Source of the DNA: Congeria kusceri
Taxonomy: Eukaryota > Mollusca > Bivalvia > Myida > Dreissenidae
Length of the DNA: 64,000 bases
Direction: 5' to 3'
Assembly (NCBI GenBank): GCA_027627225.1
Contig: CM051026.1
Location: 6,646,915 to 6,710,914 of the forward strand
The notes below the pieces were generated by a model. That model had not been told where the DNA came from. It saw only the letters and a list, made by a program, of their open reading frames with translations, and did not search any database. A program made the position numbers and the translations under genes. Numbering within the stretch: position 1 is the first letter of the stretch; each line of letters opens with the position of its first letter. This document shows, one piece after another, positions 54,884 to 64,000 of the stretch.

Positions 54884-55698
54884 TTTTTAGCTCACCTTCG
54901 TGCTCAAGGGTGAGCTATTGTGGTCAGTCTGTGTCCGGCGTCCGTCGTCCGTCGTCAACAATTTACTTCTAACTACTTCTTCTCTTAAACTACTAGACGG
55001 ATTTTAACCAAACTTCGCAGGAATGTTCCTGGGATGGTCCTTTACCGTATTCCTTCAATTAATTAAAATGTATATTGAAAACTCTGGATGTCATGGCAAC
55101 CAAAAGCTTAAAATCTGTAAAATTTAAAAAATCTTCTTGTCAGAAACCACTGGCTGGATTTGAAAATAGTTTTCACAGAAATGCTCCTTGGGTGACTCTC
55201 TACCAAACTCCTTCAAGTCATTTTGATTTGTTAAAAAAAAACATGGCCGCCACTGGGCGGGGCAGTTTTCAGTATATGGCTATATTGAAAACTTTAAAAA
55301 TCTTCTTGTCTGAAACCACCGCCCGCTGGATTTTAAAATAATTTCACAGAAAAGTTTCTTGGGTGACCGTCTACCAAATTCCTTGAAATTATTTTGATTC
55401 ATGAAAAAACATGGCCGCCAGGGGGGCGGGCCCCTTTTCTTGATATAACATTATTGAAAACTTTTAACATCTTCTTGTCTGAAACCACTGGCTAAATAAT
55501 TTCACACACATGTTTCTTGGGTGACCGTCTACCAAATCCCTGGAAATCATTTCGATTCGTTAAAAATAAAGGCCGCCGGAGGGCGGGACAGTTTTCCTTA
55601 TATGGCTTTATTGAAATCTAAAACAATATTTTTGTTAAAAGCCATTATGATGCTTTACACTCAGGTGAGCGACCTAGGGCCATCTTGGCCCTCTTGTT
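54884..55698 (+). mobile_element. Tandem-core element, AGCTCACC family, copy C
   Basis: Five T residues, then AGCTCACCTT, CGTGCTC, AAGGGTGAGCT form the 5' hairpin. Its stem is kept although its loop differs from copy A. GTCCGGCGTCCGTCGTCCG and CTACTAGACGGATTTTAACC follow, then about three or four units of roughly 165 bp (AAACATGGCCGCC, GAAAACTTTAAAAATCTTC, TTGTCTGAAACCACTGG, GGGTGACCGTCTACCAAAT). The right end has CTCAGGTGAGCG, the hairpin AGGGCCA, TCT, TGGCCCT, then CTTGTT. Both termini are intact, so this is the best preserved copy of the AGCTCACC family. Confidence 0.85.
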
Positions 55699-56044
55699 TA
55701 AATAATACTTATAACCAATTAATAATACATTTTAATAATAATAATATATTTTGAATACGTTACAAGAACATGGCATAATAAAACAAAAACAGAAACAAAA
55801 GCATATAACAATCCATATACAAATTAACATAAAACATGCTTGAAGTTTAAGACAAAACTTAATATTTAAAATTATAGTATGGCTATTATTTATTTGTATT
55901 GTGGTAAATATGTGAGTAAAATTATGTAAAACTACAATGTTAAGAATCTGTCTAATACCATGATTGCAACATAATTCTATGCATGACACAAAAAAGGAGA
56001 AACAAACGCAGACAAAAATAGATTGAAAGGAAAGAAAGACATTA
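55699..56044. other. Short AT-rich spacer
   Basis: Unique-looking AT-rich sequence between a tandem-core element and a MITE. Nothing recognised. Confidence 0.5.
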
Positions 56045-56366
56045 ATTCACCTATCAGTATTTTCCCCGAGGGGGGAGAGCGGCGGGCTGACCCAGAGGAA
56101 TTTGAAACATTTTATTTTTGGGGGTCTAATTCCTTACCCTAGAGTCAAGCATATTTGTCTAAATCCCCTCAGTGGGAGATGCTATATGTCTATCTAATGG
56201 CCCGGTGGCCTGTAGTAGCGGGATCTAAAATCCGACCAAAGTCTATTACCCCGGGACCCGGAATCAATCGGTGTGTCAATTTCCCGCCTGTCGGGAATCG
56301 CTTTCAGTCTAAAGTCCCGTATATGCCCGCCGCTCCCCCCCTGGGAGAAAACATTGATAGGTGCAT
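56045..56366. mobile_element. 322-bp MITE with ~45-bp inverted repeats, TA duplication
   Basis: The left end reads ATTCACCTATCAGTATTTTC and continues through a G run to GCGGCGGGC. The right end reverse-complemented reads ATGCACCTATCAATGTTTTC and likewise ends GCGGCGGGC. About 85 percent of about 45 positions match. TA flanks both sides (56043-56044 and 56367-56368). TA duplication fits a Tc1/mariner-like non-autonomous element. It is much more GC-rich than its surroundings. No transposase is present. Confidence 0.85.
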
Positions 56367-57658
56367 TACTTTAGTTCGAGTTTGGCTCTTGTATATTACT
56401 ATTGTTTCTCAGTCTGTCACACTCATTAGTTCGTTCTTTACGTTGTTTATCTCTTTTAAAAGTATTGATTCCCTTATATTTGTCATCGCGAGTCTGTATT
56501 TAATTCGGCATCTGAATGGTTTAAACATTTGTGTACCTAAGTATACTCGACTTATGTGATGCAATAATGTGAAGAAATAATCTGTTTGCAAAACCTGTTG
56601 GGAACAAGTATTTTGACATGTTACACTAATTAGCTGTATAAATAAATTATCGCTGTCTATTTATCACGTGTCATAGAGTTGATTGCATTTCCAGGTTTAG
56701 CCGTTTGCGTTTCAAGTGCACACAGACACAACTCAAAGACGTTAATGAGTAAATCACATTATTCCTTTAACATACGCTATACCTAGACGTACTTCAAAAT
56801 AAGCCAAACTCGGGATACTATTTATTGTAATACTTATTTATAGTCGGTTTAAATTTTGTTGATAACGTGGGGATAAACCATCTACTGAAAATAGGAGAAC
56901 TCGTGATTCTCTGTTTATAAACACGCTGCAATCGTCTGTATCAACTTGTCCAGGTGTATAAGGGTTCTCACTTGCATTTGTATCGACTGTGGTTATAGAC
57001 GTGCAATCCTTTGCTATTTACATTATTTAACATGTATTATATACAACATAATATTTACACATATTTTATTATTCCCTTTATTATTTTATCATCGGTTTAT
57101 AAGCTTCATGAAGCTGTTGACAATGATGTCAAACATTGTATTTTAAGTGAAACACGTCGAATAAGCACGACTAAAATATATGCAGCAACTACTTAATTAC
57201 TCGTTATATATTTGAAATATACCAAGGCATGCATACAAATCAGATTAAGGGCAATTGTTTCCGAACTATCAAGAAAGAAAACTTTCAAGAAAGAAATGTT
57301 TGGTGAATTCAGATTTTTGTTTAAGTGGCTGGCGCATTGGATATTTAAAATATGCTGAAAATTAAATTACAGAATATGAAATGAGTTCATACCAAGAAAT
57401 GTGACCTACACGATGAAATGTACAATTCCTGTTTACTAATTCTGTTAATTTTACTCCCTTCTTTCTTAATGAATAAAGCTCAATTAAAACATACCTGTAA
57501 TATCGAAATTGCACTTTGATTATTTTTTAGAAATGCATCCATCGAAGGGAAGTAATATGGTAATTATAACAAATACAACTGTCTGAGTTACGCCCCTTGT
57601 AGCGCAACACCTACTGTACCATTGCAGAATTGGTCGCTGCGGAAAGCACTAGTCATTG
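56367..57658. other. AT-rich intergenic sequence
   Basis: No gene is supported. ACTTGCATTTGTATCGA at 56970-56986 recurs exactly at 57802-57818, suggesting a worn dispersed repeat. Confidence 0.45.
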
Positions 57659-57763
57659 AATGTGCGGTATACGTGTAATGTGTGCGGTGTACGTGTAATG
57701 TGTGCGGTGTACGTGTAATGTGTGCGGTGTACGTGTAATGTGTGCGGTATACGTGTAATGTGA
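57659..57763. repeat. 20-bp minisatellite, 5 copies
   Basis: The unit is TGTGCGGTGTACGTGTAATG, repeated at 57661, 57681, 57701, 57721 and 57741, with GGTATACG in the first and last units. Confidence 0.95.
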
Positions 57764-58354
57764 TTTATTCCGGGCCAAGTGTGAGATTCGGTATGAATCT
57801 TTACTTGCATTTGTATCGATTTGGATTTGTATGACTTTAAACGGGTTTAATGTCCCAAAGTTTTGCATTGACTATTCCAAGGCGGCGACCGCAGTTTTAA
57901 TCAAATGTGTGTTTTGTTCTTGGTGACTGTTATTTCTATTGTGTTGTGTTGTATAGGCAACTGGTCACTTGCCCGAAATAAAGGACCATGATATTAATAT
58001 TTTGGAAAAACTGTGTTGGTGTCAATTGATGTTTGTTTGCAATTATAACAAGCATGCCTTTCCCCTGTATAAATCACATATATAATGATAACGTTACCTT
58101 TTAAAATCGTAATCGTAATCGTAATAGCGACACATTTTCTTAGAATTGGACTGCTGCGATTAAGGGTATGTTTTTACCGGCAATAATAAATAATGATTAC
58201 TCAAATTTAAAAGTGCAATGTCAGTTTTAAAGTGATGCAAAGGGAATATGTTTAATATTGACCTCTTTGTAAAACTGATAACTGTGCATGTCAACTTCTA
58301 AATCTAATTCACATTTTATTTGGGTTTTATGCAGGCTAATAACTTATTTAGCGG
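57764..58354. other. Spacer with a motif shared with the 72-bp array
   Basis: 57787-57823 (AGATTCGGTATGAATCTTTA then CTTGCATTTGTATCGA) resembles the 72-bp array unit. Both read DSYRIS plus L on the minus strand. The rest is unremarkable; a short AATCGT run lies at about 58107-58123. Confidence 0.45.
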
Positions 58355-58955
58355 TGTGTTTGATGTAGTGGGTTTTGATAGTTTTGTTTGATGTAGGGGT
58401 TTTGATAGAGTTTTGTTTGATGTAGAGGGTTTTGATAGTTTTGTTTGATGTAGTGGGTTTTGATAGAGTTTTGTTTGATGTAGTGGGTTTTGATAGTTTT
58501 ATTTGATGTAGTGGGTTTTGATAGAGTTTTGTTCGATGTAGTGGGTTTTGATAGAGCTTTGTTCGATGTAGTGGGTTTTGATAGAGTTTTGTTTGATGTA
58601 GTGGGTTTTGATAGAGTTTTGTTTGATGTAGTGGGTTTTGATAGAGTTTTGATTGATGTAGTGGGTTTTGATAGAGTTTTGTTTGATGTAGTGGGTTTTG
58701 ATAGAGTTTTGTTTGATGTAGTGGATTTTGATAGAGTTGTGTTTGATGTGGTGGGTTTTGATAGAGTTTTGTTTGATGTAGTGGGTTTTGATAGAGTTTT
58801 GTTTGATGTAGTGGGTTTTGATAGAGTTTTGTTTGATGTAGTGGGTTTTGATAGAGTTTTGTTTGATGTAGTGGGTTTTGATAGAGTTTTGTTTGATGTA
58901 GTGGGTTTTGACAGAGTTTTGTTTGATGTAGTGGGTTTTGATAGAGTTTTTGTTA
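58355..58955. repeat. 30-bp minisatellite, about 20 units
   Basis: The unit is GTTTGATGTAGTGGGTTTTG plus ATAGAGTTTT. The first few units are shorter (without the AGAGTT part) and the middle units are nearly identical. Both strands stay open (FDVVGFDRVL repeated on plus, IKTHYIKQNS on minus) because the period is a multiple of three. Confidence 0.97.
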
Positions 58956-59466
58956 AAAAAGTTTTGCCTTATATCTAATGTTATGAATTGGTACTGGACC
59001 TTAGAAACTAAACATATTGTTTTTTCCATTATGCATCATGAGAGGCTTATGATATAGCGAAAAGGCAGTATTTTTTTTTGGGTGGGGGGTGGGGGGGGGA
59101 ATTGTACGCTAAAATTAAAGTAACCTGTAACGTTGGGTTTCGAGCATTTTTGTTTTCGCGCTAAAGTTTTATTAACATTTGCGTACACGTGTTTGTACAT
59201 ATTTTACTTTTATGAAATTTAAAACAATTCAAAATATCCACGGATGTTTATGATAATTTGAAAATGATTTCCTCACTGAAAAGAGATATAATTCGGACCA
59301 GAAATAAGTTTTATTCTACACGGAAATGTTTATTTCTGTGACAATCTCGCCCAGATCATGCCTACACATTTTCGGAATTCATATTTTATAAACAGGAGCT
59401 CATACATGTACACTCACATATTTGTGTATTTTATAATTGTCATGTTTCATTGATAGCCGTGCCTGT
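58956..59466. other. AT-rich spacer with a G-rich run
   Basis: Contains nine T then a nearly pure G run with two T interruptions at 59080-59099. Nothing else recognised. Confidence 0.5.
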
Positions 59467-62400
59467 TCATGACTCTATTTGTAACATACTTCTCTGCCAT
59501 ATTCATGACTCTATTTGTAACATACTTCTCTGCAATATTCATGACTCTATTTGTAACATACTTCTCTGCAATATTCATGATACTATTTGTAACATACTTC
59601 TCTGCAATATTCGTGATTCTATTTGTAACATACTTCTCTGTAATATTCATGACTCTATTTGTAACATACTTCTCTGTAATATTCGTGACTCTATTTGTAA
59701 CATACTTATCTGTAATATTCGTGACTCTATTTGTAACATACTTATCTGTAATATTCATGACCCTATTTGTAACATACTTCTCTGCAATATTCATGATTCT
59801 ATTTGTAACATACTTATCTGTAATATTCATGACCCTATTTGTAACATACTTCTCTGTAATATTGATGACTCTATTTGTAACATACTTCTCTGTAATATTC
59901 ATGACTCTATTTGTAACATACTTCTCTGCAATATTCATGACTCTATTTGTAACATATTTCTCTGTAATATTCATGACTCTATTTGTAACATACTTCTCTG
60001 TAATATTCATGATTCTATTTGAAACATACTTCTCTGTAATATTCATGACTCTATTTGTAACATACTTCTCTGTAATATTCATGACTCTATTTGTAACATA
60101 CTTCTCTGTAATATTCATGACTCTATTTGTAACATACTTCTCTGTAATATTCATGACTCTATTAGTAACATACTTCTCTGTAATATTCATGATTCTATTT
60201 GTAACATACTTCTCTGCAATATTCATGACTTTATTTGTAACATACTTCTCTGCAATATTCATGATTCTATTTGTAACATACTTCTCTGTAATATTCACTA
60301 CTCTATTTGTAACATACTTCTCTGCAATATTCATGATTCTATTTGTAACATACTTCTCTATAATATTCATGAATCTATTTGTAACATACTTCTCTGTAAT
60401 ATTCATGACTCTATTTGTAACATACTTCTCTGCAATATTCATGATTCTATTTGTAACATACTTCTCTGCAATATTCATGACTCTATTTGTAAGATACATC
60501 TCTGCAATATTCATGATTCTATTTGTAACATACTTCTCTGTAATATTCATGACTCTATATGTAACATAATTCTCTGCAATATTCATGACGCTATTTGTAA
60601 CATACTTCTCTGTAATATTCATGACTCTATTTGTAACATACTTCTCTGTAATATTAATGATTCTATTTGTAACATACTTCTCTGCAATCTTTATGACTCT
60701 ATTTGTAACATACTTCTCTGCAATATTCGTGATTCTATTTGTAACATACTTCTCTGTAATATTCATGACTCTATTTGTAACATACTTCTCTGCAATATTC
60801 ATGACTCTATTTGTAACATACTTCTCTGCAATATTCATGATTCTATTTGTAGCATACTTCTCTGCAATATTCGTGACTCTATTTGTAACATACTTCTCTG
60901 TAATATTCATGATTCTATTTGTAACATACTTCTCTGCAATATTCATGACTCTATTTGTAACATACTTCTCTGCAATATTCATGATTCTATTTGTAACATA
61001 CTTCTCTGTAATATTCGTGACTCTATTTGTAACATACTTCTCTGTAATATTCGTGACTCTATTTGTAACATACTTCTCTGCAATATTCATGACTCTATTT
61101 GTAACATACTTCTCTGCAATATTCATGACTCTATTTGTAACATACTTCTATGCAATATTCATGACTCTATTTGTAACATACTTCTCTGCAATATTCATGA
61201 CTCTATTTGTAACGTACTTCTCTGCAATATTCATGACTCTATTTGTAACATACTTCTCTGCAATATTCATGACTCTATTTGTAACATGCTTCTCTGCAAT
61301 ATTCATGACTCTATTTGTAACATACTTCTCTGCAATATTCATGACTCTATTTGTAACATACTTCTCTGCAATATTCATGACTCCATTTGTAACATACTTC
61401 TCTGCAATATTCATGACTCTATTTGTAACATACTTCTCTGCAATATTCATGACACTATTTGTAACATACTTCTCTGCAATATTCATGACTCCATTTGAAA
61501 CATACTTCTCTGCAATATTCATGACTCTATTTGTAACATACTTCTCTGCAATATTCATGACTCCATTTGTAACATACTTCTCTGCAATATTCATGACTCC
61601 ATTTGTAACATACTTCTCTGCAATATTCATGACTCTATTTGTAACATGCTTTGCTGCAATATTCATGACTCCATTTGTAACATACGTCTCTGCAATATTC
61701 ATGACTCTATTTGTAACATACTTCTGTGCAATATTCATGACTCCATTTGTAACATACTTCTGTGCAATATTCATGACTCCATTTGTAACATACTTCTCTG
61801 CAATATTCAGACTCTATTTGTAACATACTTCTCTGCAATATTCATGACTCGATTTGTAACATACTTCTCTGCAATATTCATGACTCGATTTGTAACATAC
61901 TTCTCTGCAATATTCATGACTCTATTTGTAACATACTTCTCTGCAATATTCATGACTCTACTTGTAACATACTTCTCTGCAATATTCATGACTCTACTTG
62001 TAACATACGTCTCTGCAATATTCATGACTCTATTTGTAACATACTTCTCTGCAATATTCATGACTCTATTTGTAAAATACTTCTCTGTAATATTCATGAC
62101 TCTATTTGTAACATACGTCTCTGCAATATTCATGACTCTATTTGTAACATACTTCTCTGCAATATTCATGACTCTATTTGTAACATACGTCTCTGCAATA
62201 TTCATGACTCTATTTGTAACATACTTCTCTGCAATATTCATGACTCTATTTGTAACATACTTCTCTGCAATATTCATGACTCTATTTGTAACATACTTCT
62301 CTGCAATATTCATGACTCTATTTGTAACATACTTCTCTGCAATATTCATGACTCTATTTGTAACATACTTCTCTGCAATATTCATGACTCTATTTGTAAC

Positions 62401-62848
62401 ATACTTCTCTGCAATATTCATGACTCTATTTGTAACATACTTCTCTGCAATATTCATGACTCTATTTGTAACATACTTCTCTGCAATATTCATGACTCTA
62501 TTTGTAACATACTTCTCTGCAATATTCATGACTCTATTTGTAACATACTTCTCTGCAATATTCGTGACTCTATTTGTAACATACTTCTCTGCAATATTCG
62601 TGACTCTATTTGTAACATACTTCTCTGCAATATTCATGACTCTATTTGTAACATACTTCTCTGCAATATTCATGACTCTATTTGTAACATACTTCTCTGC
62701 AATATTCGTGACTCTATTTGTAACATACTTCTCTGCAATATTCGTGACTCTATTTGTAACATACTTCTCTGCAATATTCATGACTCTATTTGTAACATAC
62801 TTCTCTGCAATATTCATGACTCTATTTGTAACATACTTCTCTGCAATA
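59467..62848. repeat. 36-bp minisatellite, about 94 units
   Basis: The unit is CATGACTCTATTTGTAACAT plus ACTTCTCTGCAATATT. The left half mixes CTGCAATATT, CTGTAATATT, CATGATTC and CGTGACTC variants; the right half (62.1-62.85 kb) is almost uniform. Both strands are open over hundreds of codons (MTLFVTYFSAIF on plus, MNIAEKYVTNRV on minus). A one-base deletion at about 61808 and point stops (for example TCTATGC at 61148) break the frames, which argues against coding. Confidence 0.97.
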
Positions 62849-63180
62849 AATGATGAATACATTGTCAATATTCCACATTACTGGTGTCATTTGTTTGCTA
62901 AATTCATTTGATTCATGCTAAATGTATTCGTTAACATTTTAAACATTTTAAATTGTCCCACCCAAGAAAAACTTCCGTACTTTAAAACACTAGCTGGTAA
63001 AGATATCAGTGAGCAAATCTACATTTAATCACGCACTGAACCGTAGACGGATACGAACTTTTATAATAAATTTTGAAAAAACTTGTTTATAAATGCTTAT
63101 TAAGAGAGAAATTTAAAACTCAAATGTTTTAACTGCGCATTGAACATTGTAGCACATAAACATGAGTTAGATCGATTGAT

Positions 63181-63192
63181 GGCGCATGCGCA
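63181..63192. promoter_or_regulatory. NRF1-like palindrome
   Basis: GGCGCATGCGCA is close to the NRF1 consensus (pyrimidine-GCGCA-pyrimidine-GCGC-purine), mismatching only at the first base. It stands out in AT-rich surroundings. There is no transcript evidence, and a single motif is weak support for a promoter. Confidence 0.2.
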
Positions 63193-63199
63193 GTTACTA

Positions 63200-63237
63200 T
63201 TATCCTAAAATCAAATGTAGTGGTTATTTTAGGATAA
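63200..63237. repeat. Perfect 12-bp inverted repeat, 14-base loop
   Basis: TTATCCTAAAAT at 63200-63211 and ATTTTAGGATAA at 63226-63237 pair fully. Function unknown. Confidence 0.9.
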
Positions 63238-63836
63238 ACAAGTTTTTGTCGATGTTGACATGTTCATGTTATATAAAGCTTCATGCGTAACGAAAGCGAC
63301 TTGAAAGGTATAAGAGTCATTTTTCTGTTTATGACATGGTATATTTAAATAAAAGCAATCAAGGAACTTAACTTTTGCTTTCGTAAAATTTCTCATAGAT
63401 CTACTCAAAAAATATTTCAGCAAATATGTATTTTTCACCCATAAACCTGTTACTTTACCTTTCTTTATCCTTGCCAAACGGATTTGTAATCGACCAATAG
63501 AAACAGTCTACTGCGAAAAGACGAGTGGTACGAGAACACCTTTTGTAAATATTTATATGAAATAACATAAACATTTTAAAGGGACTATGTCATCGAAATG
63601 AGCCTCAAGGGGACAATGTCTTAAAAATTTCGGAAATTCAGATGATAATACTGACATATTATTATGGTTAAACAGGGTATATGTACAGAAAGTAAAGAGT
63701 GCACGCATTCTGAGATAAAAATCATTTTACAATATGGGTCGTGTTTGTTTGGCCCTTTTCATGTTTACATTTTGACGTCATAAATGTGAGTATTTTCTAT
63801 AAGCATAGTTTACACGCTACTTCATACCAAGCATTA

Positions 63837-64000
63837 TAGCGCAGTTGGTTAAAGCGCTGTCTACTGTCATTTCTTCGTTTGACTCCTTACACAGAATGAT
63901 AGCGCAGTTGGTTAAAGCGCTGTCTACTGTCATTTCTTCGTTTGACTCCTTACCCAGCTTGATAGCGCAGTTGGTTAAAGCGCTGTCTACTGTCATTTCT
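63837..64000 (+). repeat. 63-bp tandem repeat with tRNA-like box A
   Basis: TAGCGCAGTTGGTTAAAGCGC starts at 63837, 63900 and 63963, an exact 63-bp period over 2.6 copies before the window ends. TAGCGCAGTTGG is a perfect Pol III box A and AGCGC/GCGCT pair as a D-arm. The later TTTGACTCC is a weak box B. The unit is shorter than a tRNA and has no acceptor stem, so I read it as a tandemly amplified tRNA-derived SINE head rather than tRNA genes. Confidence 0.75.

Larger units (their letters stand above)
62849..63836. other. AT-rich sequence with candidate regulatory words
   Basis: No gene is supported. It holds a GGCGCATGCGCA word, a perfect 12-bp inverted repeat and a TGACGTCA word, listed separately where useful. 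Confidence 0.45.

Noticed and set aside
58490..59029. 162- and 176-codon frames over the 30-bp array
   Set aside because: Both strands are open through the same repeat; no unique coding sequence is attached apart from short tails.
19966..62848. CRISPR-like arrays
   Set aside because: Repeats are contiguous with no unique spacers, and the sequence is eukaryotic.
59447..62911. Open frames of 350-560 codons (MNIAEKYVTNRV minus, MTLFVTYFSAIF plus), the latter looking like a multi-pass membrane protein
   Set aside because: The period is 36 bp so both strands are open by default; point stops and a one-base deletion near 61808 interrupt them with no sign of selection.

Overview
The window looks like intergenic (possibly pericentric or heterochromatic) DNA of a metazoan, most likely a bivalve mollusc. 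The basis is AT-rich sequence with no dense gene content, several elements of the kind common in bivalve genomes (5' ends reading TTTTTAGCTCACCTGAGC, long runs of GTCCGTCCGTC-like sequence, cores of 130-170 bp tandem repeats), tRNA-derived SINE heads, MITEs and very large tandem arrays. A dreissenid-like bivalve would fit, but I cannot prove the species from sequence alone. No complete protein-coding gene is supported. Nearly every long open frame lies inside a tandem array, usually with both strands open at once.

Layout. 1-19 kb holds mostly single-copy-like AT-rich sequence. It contains one recognisable exon-sized fragment related to talin (2421-2548, frame disrupted), two further exon-like segments of unknown identity (3107-3170 and 17273-17394), several copies of tandem-core mobile elements (657-2013, 3250-3430, 7770-8665, 8810-9062, 12090-12300, 13851-14750, 15078-16875, 17641-19079), two tRNA-like SINE heads (10149-10220 minus; 17438-17509 plus), and a compound trinucleotide microsatellite (13355-13850). 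19.97-24.93 kb is a 19-bp minisatellite of about 260 units. 25.2-25.57 kb is a MITE with 34-bp terminal inverted repeats. 25.99-27.0 kb is a 64-66 bp array that runs into a 200-bp run of N. 27.2-46.3 kb is one 52-bp satellite of about 19.1 kb with a higher-order repeat of about 3.5 kb and, at its right end, an 884-bp (17-unit) higher-order repeat.

46.3-64 kb is a second cluster of unrelated arrays with periods 72, 48, 18, 20, 30 and 36 bp. They are separated by short single-copy stretches, one more tandem-core element (54884-55698) and a 322-bp MITE with TA target duplications (56045-56366). The right edge carries a 63-bp tandem repeat of a tRNA-like D-arm/box A sequence that runs off the window. 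Tandem arrays make up roughly 55 percent of the window and recognisable mobile elements roughly another 13 percent.

The most informative patterns are three. First, unrelated tandem-core element families share a terminal architecture (5' hairpin, subterminal inverted repeat, 3' hairpin, then CTTGTT) that resembles non-autonomous Helentron or bivalve 'pearl'-type elements. Second, the 52-bp satellite has two-tier higher-order structure with whole-unit deletions. Third, a decayed-looking talin rod exon suggests that a talin gene or pseudogene lies at the left side of the window. Family names are from general knowledge and were not confirmed by any search.
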